Below are positions 25,001 through 35,464 of a stretch of 47,772 nt of DNA, in pieces (the first letter of the stretch is position 1; each line of letters begins with the position of its first letter). Origin of the DNA: Vitrella brassicaformis (lineage: Eukaryota; Sar; Vitrellaceae); NCBI GenBank assembly GCA_001179505.1, contig CDMY01000335.1, positions 14,636 to 62,407 on the forward strand. The letters run 5' to 3'. Position numbers and translations under genes: made by a program. Under the pieces are notes generated by a model. It saw only the letters and a list, made by a program, of their open reading frames with translations. It was not told the DNA's origin and did no database searches.

Positions 25001-28000
25001 GAGACGGTTGGGTGCGAGGCTTTATTCGACTATGTGGTTCGTTTCCTGCTGGTCAATCTGCCCCAGTACCTCTCCTCCCAGTACTCCCACGTCATGCAGT
25101 CGCTGCCTCAGGTGGTGGCGGACGCAGTGCACCTCCAGCTCCAATACGACCTTCCCCCATCCACCATCATGAGGGACCCCACATTTTCTGAGCGACTCAG
25201 GCGCGCCCAGCGCACATCGGGTGGTCGGCAAGGGGCAACACACGGCGGCGGGGACACGGCCTCTCCTCCCCCATTGCTGCGCTCCCCCCCGTTGGGCCAT
25301 CGTCGCGACCCGCTGGATGACTTCTCCCTGGAGGACTCACCCGCCATTGCCGCTCTGGCCGACCCCCTGACGCTTTCCTCGCCGAATGGTGGGTCAGGGG
25401 ATCTGACGCTGGCGGGCTTGCAGGAGAGCAGGGGAGAGACCCCCCAGCTGCGGACGCAGCCGTCCCCTCTGCAGTCGCCCCACGGCCTCTCGCCACGTGT
25501 TGCCGACGGCCGGCTGCAGCCACAGCAGCCCTCTGTCGACCTGTCGGACCAGATGGCGGTGTTCCGGCGGTATAGGCGTGTGCAGAAAAAGCTCAAGGAG
25601 ATCAGGGGGCTCATGGAGAGAGGCGGAGTGTCCCCAAAAGTCGGGCCGTCATCCCCGCCCACAGAAGCACCAGCCGTACCAGAAGCAGAAGGCACCGCTG
25701 TTGCTGCTGCAGCAGCTGCTGCAGCGGCATCGTCGAGTAAGGCGTCTGAGGGCGAGAAGGGGGTTTCCCCTGAGGTGTCGGCCAAGATCGGGCAGCGGGC
25801 GGCTTTAGAGAAGGAGCTGCAGGAGCTGGCCTCCACGCTCCGTGAGGGATTCGGCTTCGACGTGGGCGAGCACGGCGCCTCCAAGGAGCAGCAGTACCGC
25901 AGCCGCACCTCCAATGGTGCTGCTGCTGATGTCACCGAGGCCGCCGCCCTGTCGCCGGCCAACGATGCATCATCGCCCGAAAATGAGGGCGACCACATAT
26001 TACCCCAGAAGGCCGTCAGGCCGCCCAGCCCTTCCCCCGCCCCCCTGCAACGTCCATCCTGGTCTGCCATCGCCTCCCTCCCAGCAAGAGACACACCGAC
26101 AGCATCGACGGCAAAGATGAGCTGGCGTCAGGCGCTGTTCGGACAGGGAGATAATGCCGCCGACCAGCCGTCGGCTCCGTCATCGGCCTCACCCATGTTC
26201 CCCGACCTGAGGGACTCGCTGGGCATCAGCCACTCTGACAGGAGGCTCAGGCCGATTCCTGAGGAGACGGCGTCACAGCGGGAGACCAGCTCCACCAACG
26301 GCCCAGTGGCTGCTCCCGCAGAGAGGGAGGTTGAGCTGGAGGATATGCCCACCCCCAGGGTCGATCCGGCCAATGCCGTCACACCATCGCCCGCTGCATG
26401 CCCATCGCCGCCCGACGATCTGTCGATGCAGGAGGACCAGTGGATCCAAGTGCAGAAGGGCAGCAAAAAGGGCAGTGGCAGTGGCAGTGGGGGTGCAAAG
26501 AAAGGGAGCGAAGAAAGGCAGCCCCAGACAGCAAGGTCACAAGTGGCGCCGAGAACGACTAGCGGCAGGAGCAGTGTCTTTGCGGCGGCTGCGGGCTCCA
26601 GCAAGGAGGGGAGTGCAGCGTCTGCTGTTCAGTCTGTCACGGATGGGACATTTGCCCTGTCGGACTTCCTGGTCGTCAAGACCAAGAAAGGTCAGCCAGC
26701 TGACAACAAGTACATGCAGTACTGACACCCACATGACTGAACAAATGAATCGATGAATGGATGGATGGATGGACCGGCGTGTTGTTACCCTTGGTTGTTT
26801 GTGGCATGCAGGGAAGGAGAAGCCGAAGGAGGGCCCGTCTGCCCTGCTGGCGTCTGCCATCGGAGAGGTCAAGTCGGGCGAGTCCTCTCCCGCATCCGCA
26901 CAAGTCATCAAGAAGACGGCATGGGGCACTCCCGCCGTCGTCCCGCCCCCTCCTCCACACCCGGCAGCCTCTCCATCGCCACCCTCGCCCCCGTCAGCCA
27001 AGGCCAAGGCCCCTTCCGATGACTCACTGGCTCATCCCACTGACCCGCCGCCAACGCCATCAGACGAGCAGCCGAGCGTTGCACCAGCGAGCGCGAGAAG
27101 CAGGGGCAGCAAGGTGGTGCCGTCAGTGAGTCTATCCGAGATCATGATGGAGCAGGAAGAGCAGCAGCAGCAGATGCAGCAGAGGATGGGCAATCGGACT
27201 GGCGCGGCGTCTGCCTGGGGGTCCCATCAGTCGAGTGCAGGCGCCCACGTGCCGCATCGACCGCCGGCGCATTCTGAGACGGCCAACAAGTGGGGGAAGG
27301 ACCAGCTGGAGAAGATCACGGGCCAGCTCAAGACCGGCCCAGGACTGCAGGAAATCCAGGCAAGAACGAGAGAGACAAACACGAACGCTCCCTCAATCGC
27401 ATACAATGCATACATCATGTTTTTTCTTTCTTCTGGTTTCAATCTGTCTGTCTGTCTGTCTTGATCCACCCACCAGGCGCAGCAGCAGGCTGACCGTGAC
27501 ATCCAGTTGTCCATCCAGCTGGCAGAAGAGCTGGCGAAATCGAATGAACCCCCACCAGCAGCCCCTCCACCCCCCGACTACAGCCACAATCGCGGCAGCC
27601 GCCCCAGACGCGACCGAGGCCGAGGTAGAGGCTCCCATACCGCCGCTGACGAGCACCCACCACCTCCAGCTGCAGCTGCAGCAGCAGCGGCAGCGGCAGC
27701 GGCGACGGGTGAGTCCCGCCATCGAGCGGGGAGGCGATCGTCACATGAGTTGGGGAGCGGCCTAGGTGACCACATGTCGAGAGGCGGCGGGTCGGGTGGG
27801 CGGCGGAGAGGCTCAAGGGACGAGAGTGCCCCGGCAGATAACAGCCACCCACACGTCCAGCCACACCACGGCGATCACGACAATGAGAGGGGCCGTGGCG
27901 TTGGCGGTCGGCGGGGGAGGGGGACGGTAAGGAAGGTCTACCGGCCTAAGGCCACCAAGAACGGCGAGTGGGAGCCAAGCGGCAGCAGAGGGGACGCTGC

Positions 28001-28073
28001 AGCATCAGCTTCAGCATCACCGGCAGCAGAGGGCTTCTGGGGTGAGGACGAGGAGGGTGCTGGAGCTGAGTAG
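22007..28073 (+). CDS. IBtk-like protein: ankyrin, RCC1 repeats, BTB-associated region, RGG tail
   Basis: Homologue of inhibitor of Bruton tyrosine kinase, ~1616 aa from 12 exons: 22007-22201, 22338-22611, 22747-22985, 23097-23170, 23263-23591, 23674-23761, 23869-24030, 24131-24574, 24691-24892, 24992-26690, 26812-27359, 27477-28073; all phases close. Order: ankyrin-like helices (LFECLQRGDVVQLEKLL; TPLIRAVLARDFRAFLLLLR); RCC1 blades (GKYHSAVVTSCGRVFVWG, GEDHSMVLAQD, GNQHSLALTSDGRMFAWG, ACGPHHMLAVTNVG); a BTB/BACK-like helical stretch (NVLEVADLAETVGCEALFDY); then the C-terminal IBtk block VSLSEIMMEQEEQQQ. Animal IBtk is an adaptor for Cullin-3 ubiquitin ligase; that role here is inference, and I see no complete BTB core. 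The last ~150 residues are Arg/Gly-rich (RRDRGRGRG; RGRGVGGRRGRG), suggesting RNA binding. The intron at 27360-27476 starts with GC instead of GT. Confidence 0.8.
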
Positions 28074-28793
28074 GGTGGCGGTGTGTGTGTGGTAGAGGGG
28101 TGGATGTAGACATGTAGACTGACACGTGGAGTGGTGTCTGTGGTTCCATTTGATTAGTGGGTGGGTCAGTGGGTGGCCGGATAATATGAGGAAGGAATTG
28201 ACTAAGGATGGATGGATGGATGGAAGGAGGGATGGATGGATGGAAGGAGGGATGGATGGATGGAGTGGTGGTGGGAGGGATAGACGGTCGGTTGGACGGA
28301 ACGTCGATGTGTGCGTAATGAAACGTGGCTTGGTGTTGGTCTGTGCCTGGTGCACTCCTCGGTTCACTCTCACAAAAGCAGACAGACAGACGGCTATACG
28401 ATTGTTTGACCAACCACCGAACCGAACCAGGCAAAATACATCTCCACCATATGGTGATGCTGACAAATGCAGTCACCCCACGATTGACAGATCGACAGAC
28501 GAGTCTCCCTTAATCACAGACAGACAGACAGACAGACCGACAGACGAACGAGTTGCAATACCTATAGCAGACGGACGACCAACCGACAAGGCCGACAACT
28601 ACAAAACACCACCGACCCGCTAATGCCACCCATACATATCGATGACCGACGAGATGAGTGTCATGTTTGCTATCGCCGAAAGGCAGATGAGTGGCCGGCC
28701 GGACAGATATGCAACCAACTGCCTGCCTGCCTGCCGCCACGCACCATGCGAACTCCTCCCTGTCTCTCTCTCTATGCCATTTCGGTTGCTCAC
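28074..28793. other. Convergent intergenic region with GGAT/GACA repeats
   Basis: This region contains a GGAT-type repeat with GGAAGGAG interruptions (28207-28265), GACA repeats (28381-28394 and 28516-28545) and no credible exon. It separates the IBtk-like stop from the HD-protein stop. Confidence 0.6.
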
Positions 28794-29849
28794 TTATTGT
28801 CCCGACACGAGCATTCTCTTGGGGTGGCCGGGGCCCGCCCACCAATACGCCTCCCGCGAGAAAACATTCTTGATGAGGGGCCAGAACTTGTCGATAGGAT
28901 AGGACGCGTAGGCCCCGTCGAAGGCCTTCTCGTCCCAGTCGGCACAGAAGTGGACGCAGGCGTCGTAGGCAGGATGGCCCTTGAATGCCTGATTACAGAC
29001 AGACAGACGGACGGATACATGGATGGAGATCGATCTGGTGCGTCGTGTGAGCGAACAACTTAACTTACGTCTCTTAGGTTGGGGTCGCCGTCAAAGTGAT
29101 GGATGTAGTGGTAGGCCTGCACAACCCATGCCATGCACCAACCATCCATCCATCCATACGTCAGCGTGACACAGCTGCCTGCCTCCCTGCCTGCGTGATT
29201 GCCTGCCTGCACACCTGGAATATCTCATGGTGGGCGAGGACCCAGTAAGTGTCCTCTGACACAAACGGCCGCAACACGGCAGCAGGGATCTCACCTGATC
29301 GAACACCAAATGAATCAAACAGACAATCAGACAGACAGACAGTGCCTGTCTCTCCCTCCCTCCCTCCCTCCCTCCCTCCCCTCCGTCCGCTACCTACCGT
29401 GATTCTTGGGGCAGAGCAGCTCGCCAACGTCATGAAACAGGGACGCGACGACCATCTCTTCGCTCGCGCCGTCCTTCATGGCGCGCGTGGCGGTCTGCAA
29501 ACCTGCAAAACAACAGGACATCCACATGGATGTATGTTAAATGTAGGTGTGTGTGTCCGTCCGTTGGTTGGGTGCTGACCGTACCGTGGTCGTAGAGCGA
29601 GACCTGGGTGCCCAGCTTGGTGTCATCTCCCCTCTGCGTCTCGAGCAGTGCCACCAGCCGCCTCCAGCTGTCCTTCTCGGCTGCAGCGTACAGCGCACCC
29701 ACCTTCTGCATCTCCGCCCGAGAGGCGCCAGACAGGTGAATGAACTTGGGCTCCGGCACGGCAACGGATGAGTGTGGACGGGCTGCTGGTAGGGATATCG
29801 ACTGGGCCCTTCTGTAGACTGCTGCTGCCGCCTTCTGCGTGTTCATCAT
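28794..29849 (-). CDS. HD-domain protein, MIOX/PhnZ-like (predicted HD phosphohydrolase)
   Basis: Five exons (29585-29849, 29398-29502, 29215-29294, 29069-29116, 28794-28988) encode 230 aa with closed phases. The core is an HD domain: SLYDHGLQTATRAMKDGA, VASLFHDVGELL, NHGEIPAAVLRPFVSE, LAHHEIFQ, HPAYDACVHFCADWDEKAFD. These supply the His, His-Asp, His and Asp ligands of a two-metal site. The pattern matches the bacterial 'predicted HD phosphohydrolase' family (COG4341), near the mixed-valence di-iron oxygenases MIOX and PhnZ, so it may be an oxygenase rather than a hydrolase. The substrate cannot be read. The first ~33 residues (MMNTQKAAAAVYRRAQSISL...) lack acids and have Arg, Ser and Ala, like a mitochondrial presequence. 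The start was chosen as the first ATG. It is divergent from the SLC35F-like gene. Confidence 0.8.
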
Positions 29850-30110
29850 ACCACAGACAGGAGGGCTGTGAGGCACTGCGATGAGCGACGCGCAAATTGG
29901 CGCCGCGTCTTTGAGATGAACCTTCGGTGGAGAATAAATGAAAAGAGGGTTTTTGTCCCTTCCTCCACGACGGGCGGTTTCACGGAATGCGAGCGTAGCT
30001 GAGAGGTGCAGCCAAAGCCAACCGATCTCAGAAGAAGGCGCACTTATGTTGAGGAGAAGGCGCTTTTGACAAGGAGCTTGGCCGCTGCTCTGCTGAAGAT
30101 CAGCTTAGCA
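29850..30110. promoter_or_regulatory. Divergent promoter, HD protein / SLC35F-like gene
   Basis: This 261-bp region contains GCGGTTTC at 29974-29981, the reverse of the GAAACCGC motif seen in two other divergent promoters here. An AT-richer stretch (29928-29955) lies beside it. Confidence 0.4.
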
Positions 30111-32970
30111 ATGAAGAGCCAGTGCGGCGCCATCATCTGCATCATGTGCATCATTGTGGTGTGGCTGACGATGGCCGAGTTGGTCCAAGGCATCGAAGGC
30201 CACTACACCAAGCCCTATCTCCTCACCTTTATCGCACACAGCGCATACGCCTTCTGTCTGCCCCTGTGGTTCCTCTGGCGCATGTACCACTACTTCAAGG
30301 ACCGATGGAAGGAGCGAAAGGACGGGTTGGGGGAGACCGGCAAGGCGGCCGGCGCCGCGAGTGCGCGGTCCTGGCGGCACGGCGGCAGATCGGCTGGCTC
30401 GAGCAGCTCGCGACTGGGCAAGCTTGAAGGGAAGGGGGGGCATGCGCATCCGCATCACCACCACCACTCAGTGCCGCCCAAGATCGGCTACTTCAATTGG
30501 TGCTATTTCTTCGGGGCATCCATACCTATTGGTGGGGGCGCACTTAACTTACGGGAGGGAGGGAGGGAGGGAGGGTCAGCTCGCGACGGTCTGTCTGTCT
30601 GTCTTCTGTCTGTCTGTGTGTATGTGCGGCATTTGTGGTTCAGGTATTTTGGCTTTTGTTTCGGGCTGGTTCTGGTGAGTGAAATGATGCTGGCAGACAC
30701 ACAGACAGACAGACAGACGGATATCTTCTTTTCTTGTGTGAGGTCCTTTTGGTGCTTGCAGGTATCTCTCTCTGCCACGCACAAGCGTAAGCACACACAA
30801 TCCGCTTCGATCCGTCCGTCCGTCCATCGATCCATCTGTGTCTTTGAGTGCCGTGCAGGTGTCTGGGAACACGGCCATCTACCAGTCGTCGTGCACGATG
30901 GTCTACCTCATCTCGATCTTTGTCCTCAAGGAGCGCGTCACGTGGCTCAAGTCGGCATCCGTCACCGTTTCCTTCCTCGGCGTCCTCTTCATCTCATTCT
31001 TCCCGGGAAACGCCGGCACGGAGGAGCCCTCACGATCGCTCAGGAGAGACCTCTTCTACTATAGCGAGCTGCCTGTGCACCCGATGGTGCGGAGGAAAGG
31101 CAGGTCGGTGGCGTGGGGGTGGGGTGAGGGCGGCGTTGGGAGGCAGCTTGTGACGGAGAGTGAGGTGGGCGGTGTGGAGGGAATAGTCACGAGGGCCGGG
31201 GGGGACGACTGGGACATCGATGACACGGGAGAGGAGCCAATCCACCCGTCGCTGTTCGGTGCGTGTGGAAAAAAGGACGAGTGGCTGCTCTGCTGCTGGG
31301 TACACACTTGCAGGTTTTGATTGCCTTGCCTTCCGTTGGTGCGGTACACAGGGTATGGGATGTGTTTTCTCAGTATGGTCTTATATGCTTGCTATGAGGT
31401 AGGATGGCAGGGCAGGCATGGCATCCAACACACACACTTGCACTACAGCCACAGAGCATACGTGTGCGGCGTGCCGTGCATGGCATGGACACCTGACGTG
31501 ACGGTCGGTTGGTGTCCCTCCCTCTGTGTGTGTGCTGGGCTGGTGCAATGCGACCTATTTAGGTGTTTTACAAGAAGTGGGCCTCGCATGCCGGCGACCC
31601 CTACCCACTTGCAAGTAAGGAAGCACTCCTTTTCATCACCTCACCTCCACACGGCAAGCAAGGACCGGCAGTGCAGTCCCACCCCACACAATTGCCTTCC
31701 TTCGCCTTGCCTGCTTGCTGTGCGCCTCGATATATCAGATTCGTTGAGGTTTCTCGGTCTCATGGGTAAGCCTGCCACACACATGCCACTAGACAGACAA
31801 TACACGACACTTGCCCAGTGCTCTCACTCACTCTCAACGCCTGTCTCTCTCTTTCTGCCTGTGTGGATCGATGGCCATCGATGGAATGCAATCTAATCCA
31901 ATCCATGGCTGCCTGCAGGCTGTTCGACGCTGTTGTTTGCCGGGCCGCCGATCCTGATCCTGGATCTTTTCCCCCACTGGGGTGAGAGCTTCGAGCTGCC
32001 CAAGGGAGAGGGGGCGAGACTGATCGTGCTGCTCGCCTCACTGGACACGCTATTCAACCTCTTCCTGCTCTTCGCTATCATGCTCTCATCACCCCTCTTC
32101 ACGTCGATCGGGTTGGTTTGTGTGGCCGACGGATGAACGGATGGATGGATGGATGGGGTGGCACATTGGCCGGCACTGCCTGCCTTTGGTCGGTGTGTGT
32201 TGGCTGTGCTGTGCACAGGTGTCTGTTGCTGCTTCCGGCGTCGGTCTTCTCTGACTTGTTGATACACCATGTGAGCAAAGCAGGAACCAGATAGACAGAC
32301 AGACAGACAGACAGAAGGACAGGAGCTTGCTGATTGATGGCCGGCCATTTAACATTCACCCTTTCTTTCGTTCACATCTGTCTGTCTGTCTGTCTATGTG
32401 GTGTGGGTGCAGTATCGTCTGCCCTTCCCGGCCCTTATCGGTGTCGGCTTCATTCTCCTGGGCTTCATCGGTCAGTTTGTTGTGTTGTGGACACAAACGC
32501 ACTTCCGCACACCGCACCGATATGATCGTATGTCCTCACGCTGCCACCTCTTGTCGCCTTGTCACCCCACCCACACAGGCTTCACGATCTCCGAGATGCG
32601 TGACGGCGACACACTCTATGAGTACGAAGTCCTCCCCACCCCCGACAACAGGTCTCTCCGGGGCAAGCAAGTGGCGCCGCTGAGCGACGCGGGCGGCTTC
32701 CTGCCCTTCGCACACACCAGCACAGTCCGAGAGCAGCTCAATGGCCGTCCGCATCCGCACGAGAACGGCCCCACGGTGATCGGCAAGGCGACAAATGAGA
32801 CCGAGTTGGACGATTTCGGTGCCTTTGACGTGCCGGAGTGGGGCGATATTGCTGACTATGACGATGAGGGCGAAGGCGATGAGCAATCTGATGAGGATGA
32901 CCTTGAGCTCGACGACGAGGACCTGATCGACCACCTGGAGGCCTCGCAAGTCAGTGTTATCAGGGAATGA
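30111..32970 (+). CDS. SLC35F-like transporter (drug/metabolite transporter superfamily)
   Basis: A multi-pass membrane transporter, ~584 aa from 11 exons: 30111-30531, 30644-30674, 30762-30786, 30859-31258, 31352-31398, 31563-31614, 31739-31765, 31919-32111, 32219-32270, 32413-32527, 32579-32970; all phases close. Hydrophobic helices begin at residue ~5 (AIICIMCIIVVWLTMAEL) and recur to LIGVGFILLGFIGQFVVLW. Diagnostic DMT/SLC35F5-type text is SGNTAIYQSSCTMVYLISIF followed by VLKERVTWLKSASVTVSFLG, and NSLRFLGLMGCSTLLFAGPP later. The loop after the second helix is long and basic, with a His cluster (HAHPHHHHH, residues ~110-118). A second inserted loop (residues ~200-290) is Gly-rich. The C-terminal ~100 residues are strongly acidic (EDDLELDDEDLIDH). 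The substrate is unknown for this branch. The start is the first ATG (MKSQCG) in the frame. Confidence 0.75.
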
Positions 32971-34033
32971 AGAAATGGCTGACTGACTGACAAACAGACA
33001 GGGAACAAAGGGCTCGCAAGTGAGTGGGATGGCGGGTCAATCAATGGGTCGGTCGACCGATCGGTCGGGTGAGGAGGGCGGCGGGCTGGGGTGTGCACGT
33101 GATGTGATACTCTCGGTGCTGTTGGTCTCTGCCGACCCTTTCATTGGATCAGAGGTTCCAAACACAGCCAGGCCGTAGCCAGGCGAATATGTGGTCGGTC
33201 AGTCATTCATTTGCAAAACTTCATGATCGATGACTTGATTTGACGGCGGCAATTCAATTGGAAGCGAGCTGGGGTGCCCCGCCCATACACATGTGTGCAT
33301 AAGCAGCAAGCACTATACACAGCCCACGTATTCCTTCACCGCACCACGCATGCTTGTTACCCGTATTTGTGTTTGTCTCGGCAATCAATCAAGTCATGCG
33401 GACGTCGCCTGCACGAACAAGACATGTGCACGCCCAGCAGAGATCACTGGAACGGTTGGTTACCAACGATGTGCAGACAAATGCGCAATGTGACCGGATG
33501 GCTCGCTTGCGAGATCACTCTCACCCCCACCCGCTTGACTACATGGGGCTCACGGCGGAGACATCATCAGAACACACGTGTCCGTCAGTGCACTATAGAT
33601 CTACCCCTATGACCCTCATGCGTACGACAATCAGAGATCACAGATCACGATTTTGGCATAAAGCGAAGCCACCACACAGAATCATTCAGACAGAAAGACC
33701 AAGTCTGGGTGTCCGTCCGTCCACGTGCGGCATGACTACATCAGCTACACAACGCAGCACGCACCGCATGAAAGAGTCATCTGTCTGTGCTACACACATA
33801 TTCTGCACACCTCGATTGTCCGGAGAGCGAGCCAATGCGGCGAAAAAGGACACTCACTGACGTGTGCGTCGTATTCATTATTCGCCACGTCACGTGAAGC
33901 AGCACACGCACACCACCTCTCGATCAGCTAACCAGCCCCTAGACTCCCTCCCTCCGCTCCCTCCGTCCGTCATATTAATTACATACATACCGATGGATCT
34001 ATCGACTAAACATCCCGTCCACCGCCCCACCCA
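32971..34033. other. Convergent intergenic region, no gene seen
   Basis: About 1.06 kb between the transporter stop and the FKBP stop, and more AT-rich and less repetitive than the rest of the window. The ORFs present (e.g. 33354-33860) have no domain-like composition or splice-phase support. It presumably holds two 3' UTRs and spacer. Confidence 0.5.
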
Positions 34034-34890
34034 CTAGAGCTCGTCTTCCTCCTCCTCCTCTTCATCTTCCTCCTCACCGGGGCCCTTCTTGCTGTTGTTG
34101 ATGTCCAGCAGCTCTACCTCGAACACCAGGGTCGCGCCACCCGGGATCTTTGGAGGCGCACCTAATTAATTAGGCAAACAACCGGATAGAGAGAGAGACA
34201 GGAGGGAAGGCCATCTTTGGATTGGCGTCGCCGGTGTGTGTGTGTGTGTGTGTGTGTGTGTTGTCACCCCTGTCGCCGTATCCGAGTCCAGACGGGATGG
34301 TCAGCTTCCTCTTTTCGCCAATGCACATATTTTGCAGCCCGTTGTCCCAGCCCTTGATCACCTGACCCACGCCGAGAGTGAACTGACACGCACACACACA
34401 CACACACATACATACACGAGCACAGCCATTGTGGCTCAGTCAGTCTGTGCAGCGATACACGCAGCTCAGCTCACCTCAAACGGCTTGTTTCTGCCTCGGG
34501 ACGAGTCGAATTCGCTCCCGTCTTTGCGCAAAGTGCCGACGTAGTGCATCTTGAGCTTGTCGCCAGATTTGCTCCTGCAGTTGCAAACACGTCGTGAAGG
34601 TCGGACCTTTTTCTCTCTCTCTCTGTGCACATCTGTATCAGATTCTCTCCTACTTGACAGTGCACTCTGTCTCGGGCACTTTGTGCTTGACGCCGATCCG
34701 AAGCTGCGCACGCACACACACCAAAGACAGCACAGCAGAAGGACGTGTTCTCCTCCCTGCGCGCCAGCGTTGCCGCGTGGTGTTGGCAGGCGCATACCGG
34801 TGCGTCGGCAGGCAGATCTTCCTTCGAAGCGGCCCCGAGAGAGGCGAGAAGGAAGATAGCGCAAGTGAGCAGCATCGCTGAGGACGGCAT
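34034..34890 (-). CDS. ER-lumenal FKBP-type peptidyl-prolyl isomerase
   Basis: Five exons (34798-34890, 34654-34703, 34475-34574, 34268-34382, 34034-34161) give 161 aa with closed phases. A signal peptide ([20 protein letters not shown]) precedes one FKBP domain with the usual order: [77 protein letters not shown]. The active-site aromatic and hydrophobic positions (Tyr, Phe-Asp, Val-Ile, Trp, Tyr, Phe) are present, so cis-trans proline isomerisation and FK506 binding are expected. After the domain comes a short Glu-rich tail ending EDEL, an xDEL-type ER-retention signal. Closest in plan to FKBP2/FKBP13. The ATG at 34890 was chosen because it opens the signal peptide. Confidence 0.9.
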
Positions 34891-34954
34891 CCTCTCCGTT
34901 TGTTGAGTCGCCACGTCGAACCCTAGTAGCCCCGAACCCTAGCCTCGAAACCCT
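34891..34954 (-). promoter_or_regulatory. Telo-box-like triplet upstream of FKBP gene
   Basis: Three related motifs lie 28-64 bp before the FKBP start: GAACCCTAG at 34918-34926, GAACCCTAG at 34934-34942 and GAAACCCT at 34947-34954 (plus-strand reading), spaced 16 and 13 bp. They resemble the plant telo-box AAACCCTA and the GAAACCC/GAAACCG motifs of other promoters in this window. Confidence 0.5.
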
Positions 34955-34960
34955 GGTGCG

Positions 34961-35464
34961 GGAGACGGGGTGATAGTCTGTCAGTTTCATGTATTGCAAA
35001 TCAAACAACTGCTGACGCCCGTTCCCCTCCACACACACACGTACACACAAAACCGTCAGTCAACCAATGTGTCCGCACCCCACACAGACGGACAGACACA
35101 TACACACACCCACCTCCCTCGCTCCCCACCCACCCCATACACATTGCGCCTCCCGCTGCTCTGCACACACACTAATCTCACTGACTCTAACTATAATATG
35201 GATTATACGCAACGTTCGGTGATGCGGTACGATCTTCCTGCCTGCCTGCCCGCGGCCGTCTCGATTGACGGCATACACAGCACACGTTTCGTTTGGAAAA
35301 TGAACAAACACGCACACACGCACACATACGACCGACAAGTGCAGTTCAGTAAGTCGATCGACCAAAGTGCACCCCTCCTCTCTCCCTCCTCTCCTCTTAA
35401 ACACACATCCCGCCATCCTTGTCTGTGTGGGAATGGCTCAGTCAGTCGAATTGCACGCTGCCCG
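34961..35464. other. Spacer between FKBP gene and mutase-like locus
   Basis: Unique sequence with CA-rich runs (35032-35047; 35088-35112) and CT-rich blocks near 35375-35400. No exon recognised. Confidence 0.45.

Noticed and set aside
33354-33860. 168-aa plus-strand ORF as a gene
   Set aside because: Composition is unlike neighbouring exons, with no domain, no phase-matched introns and no promoter motif.
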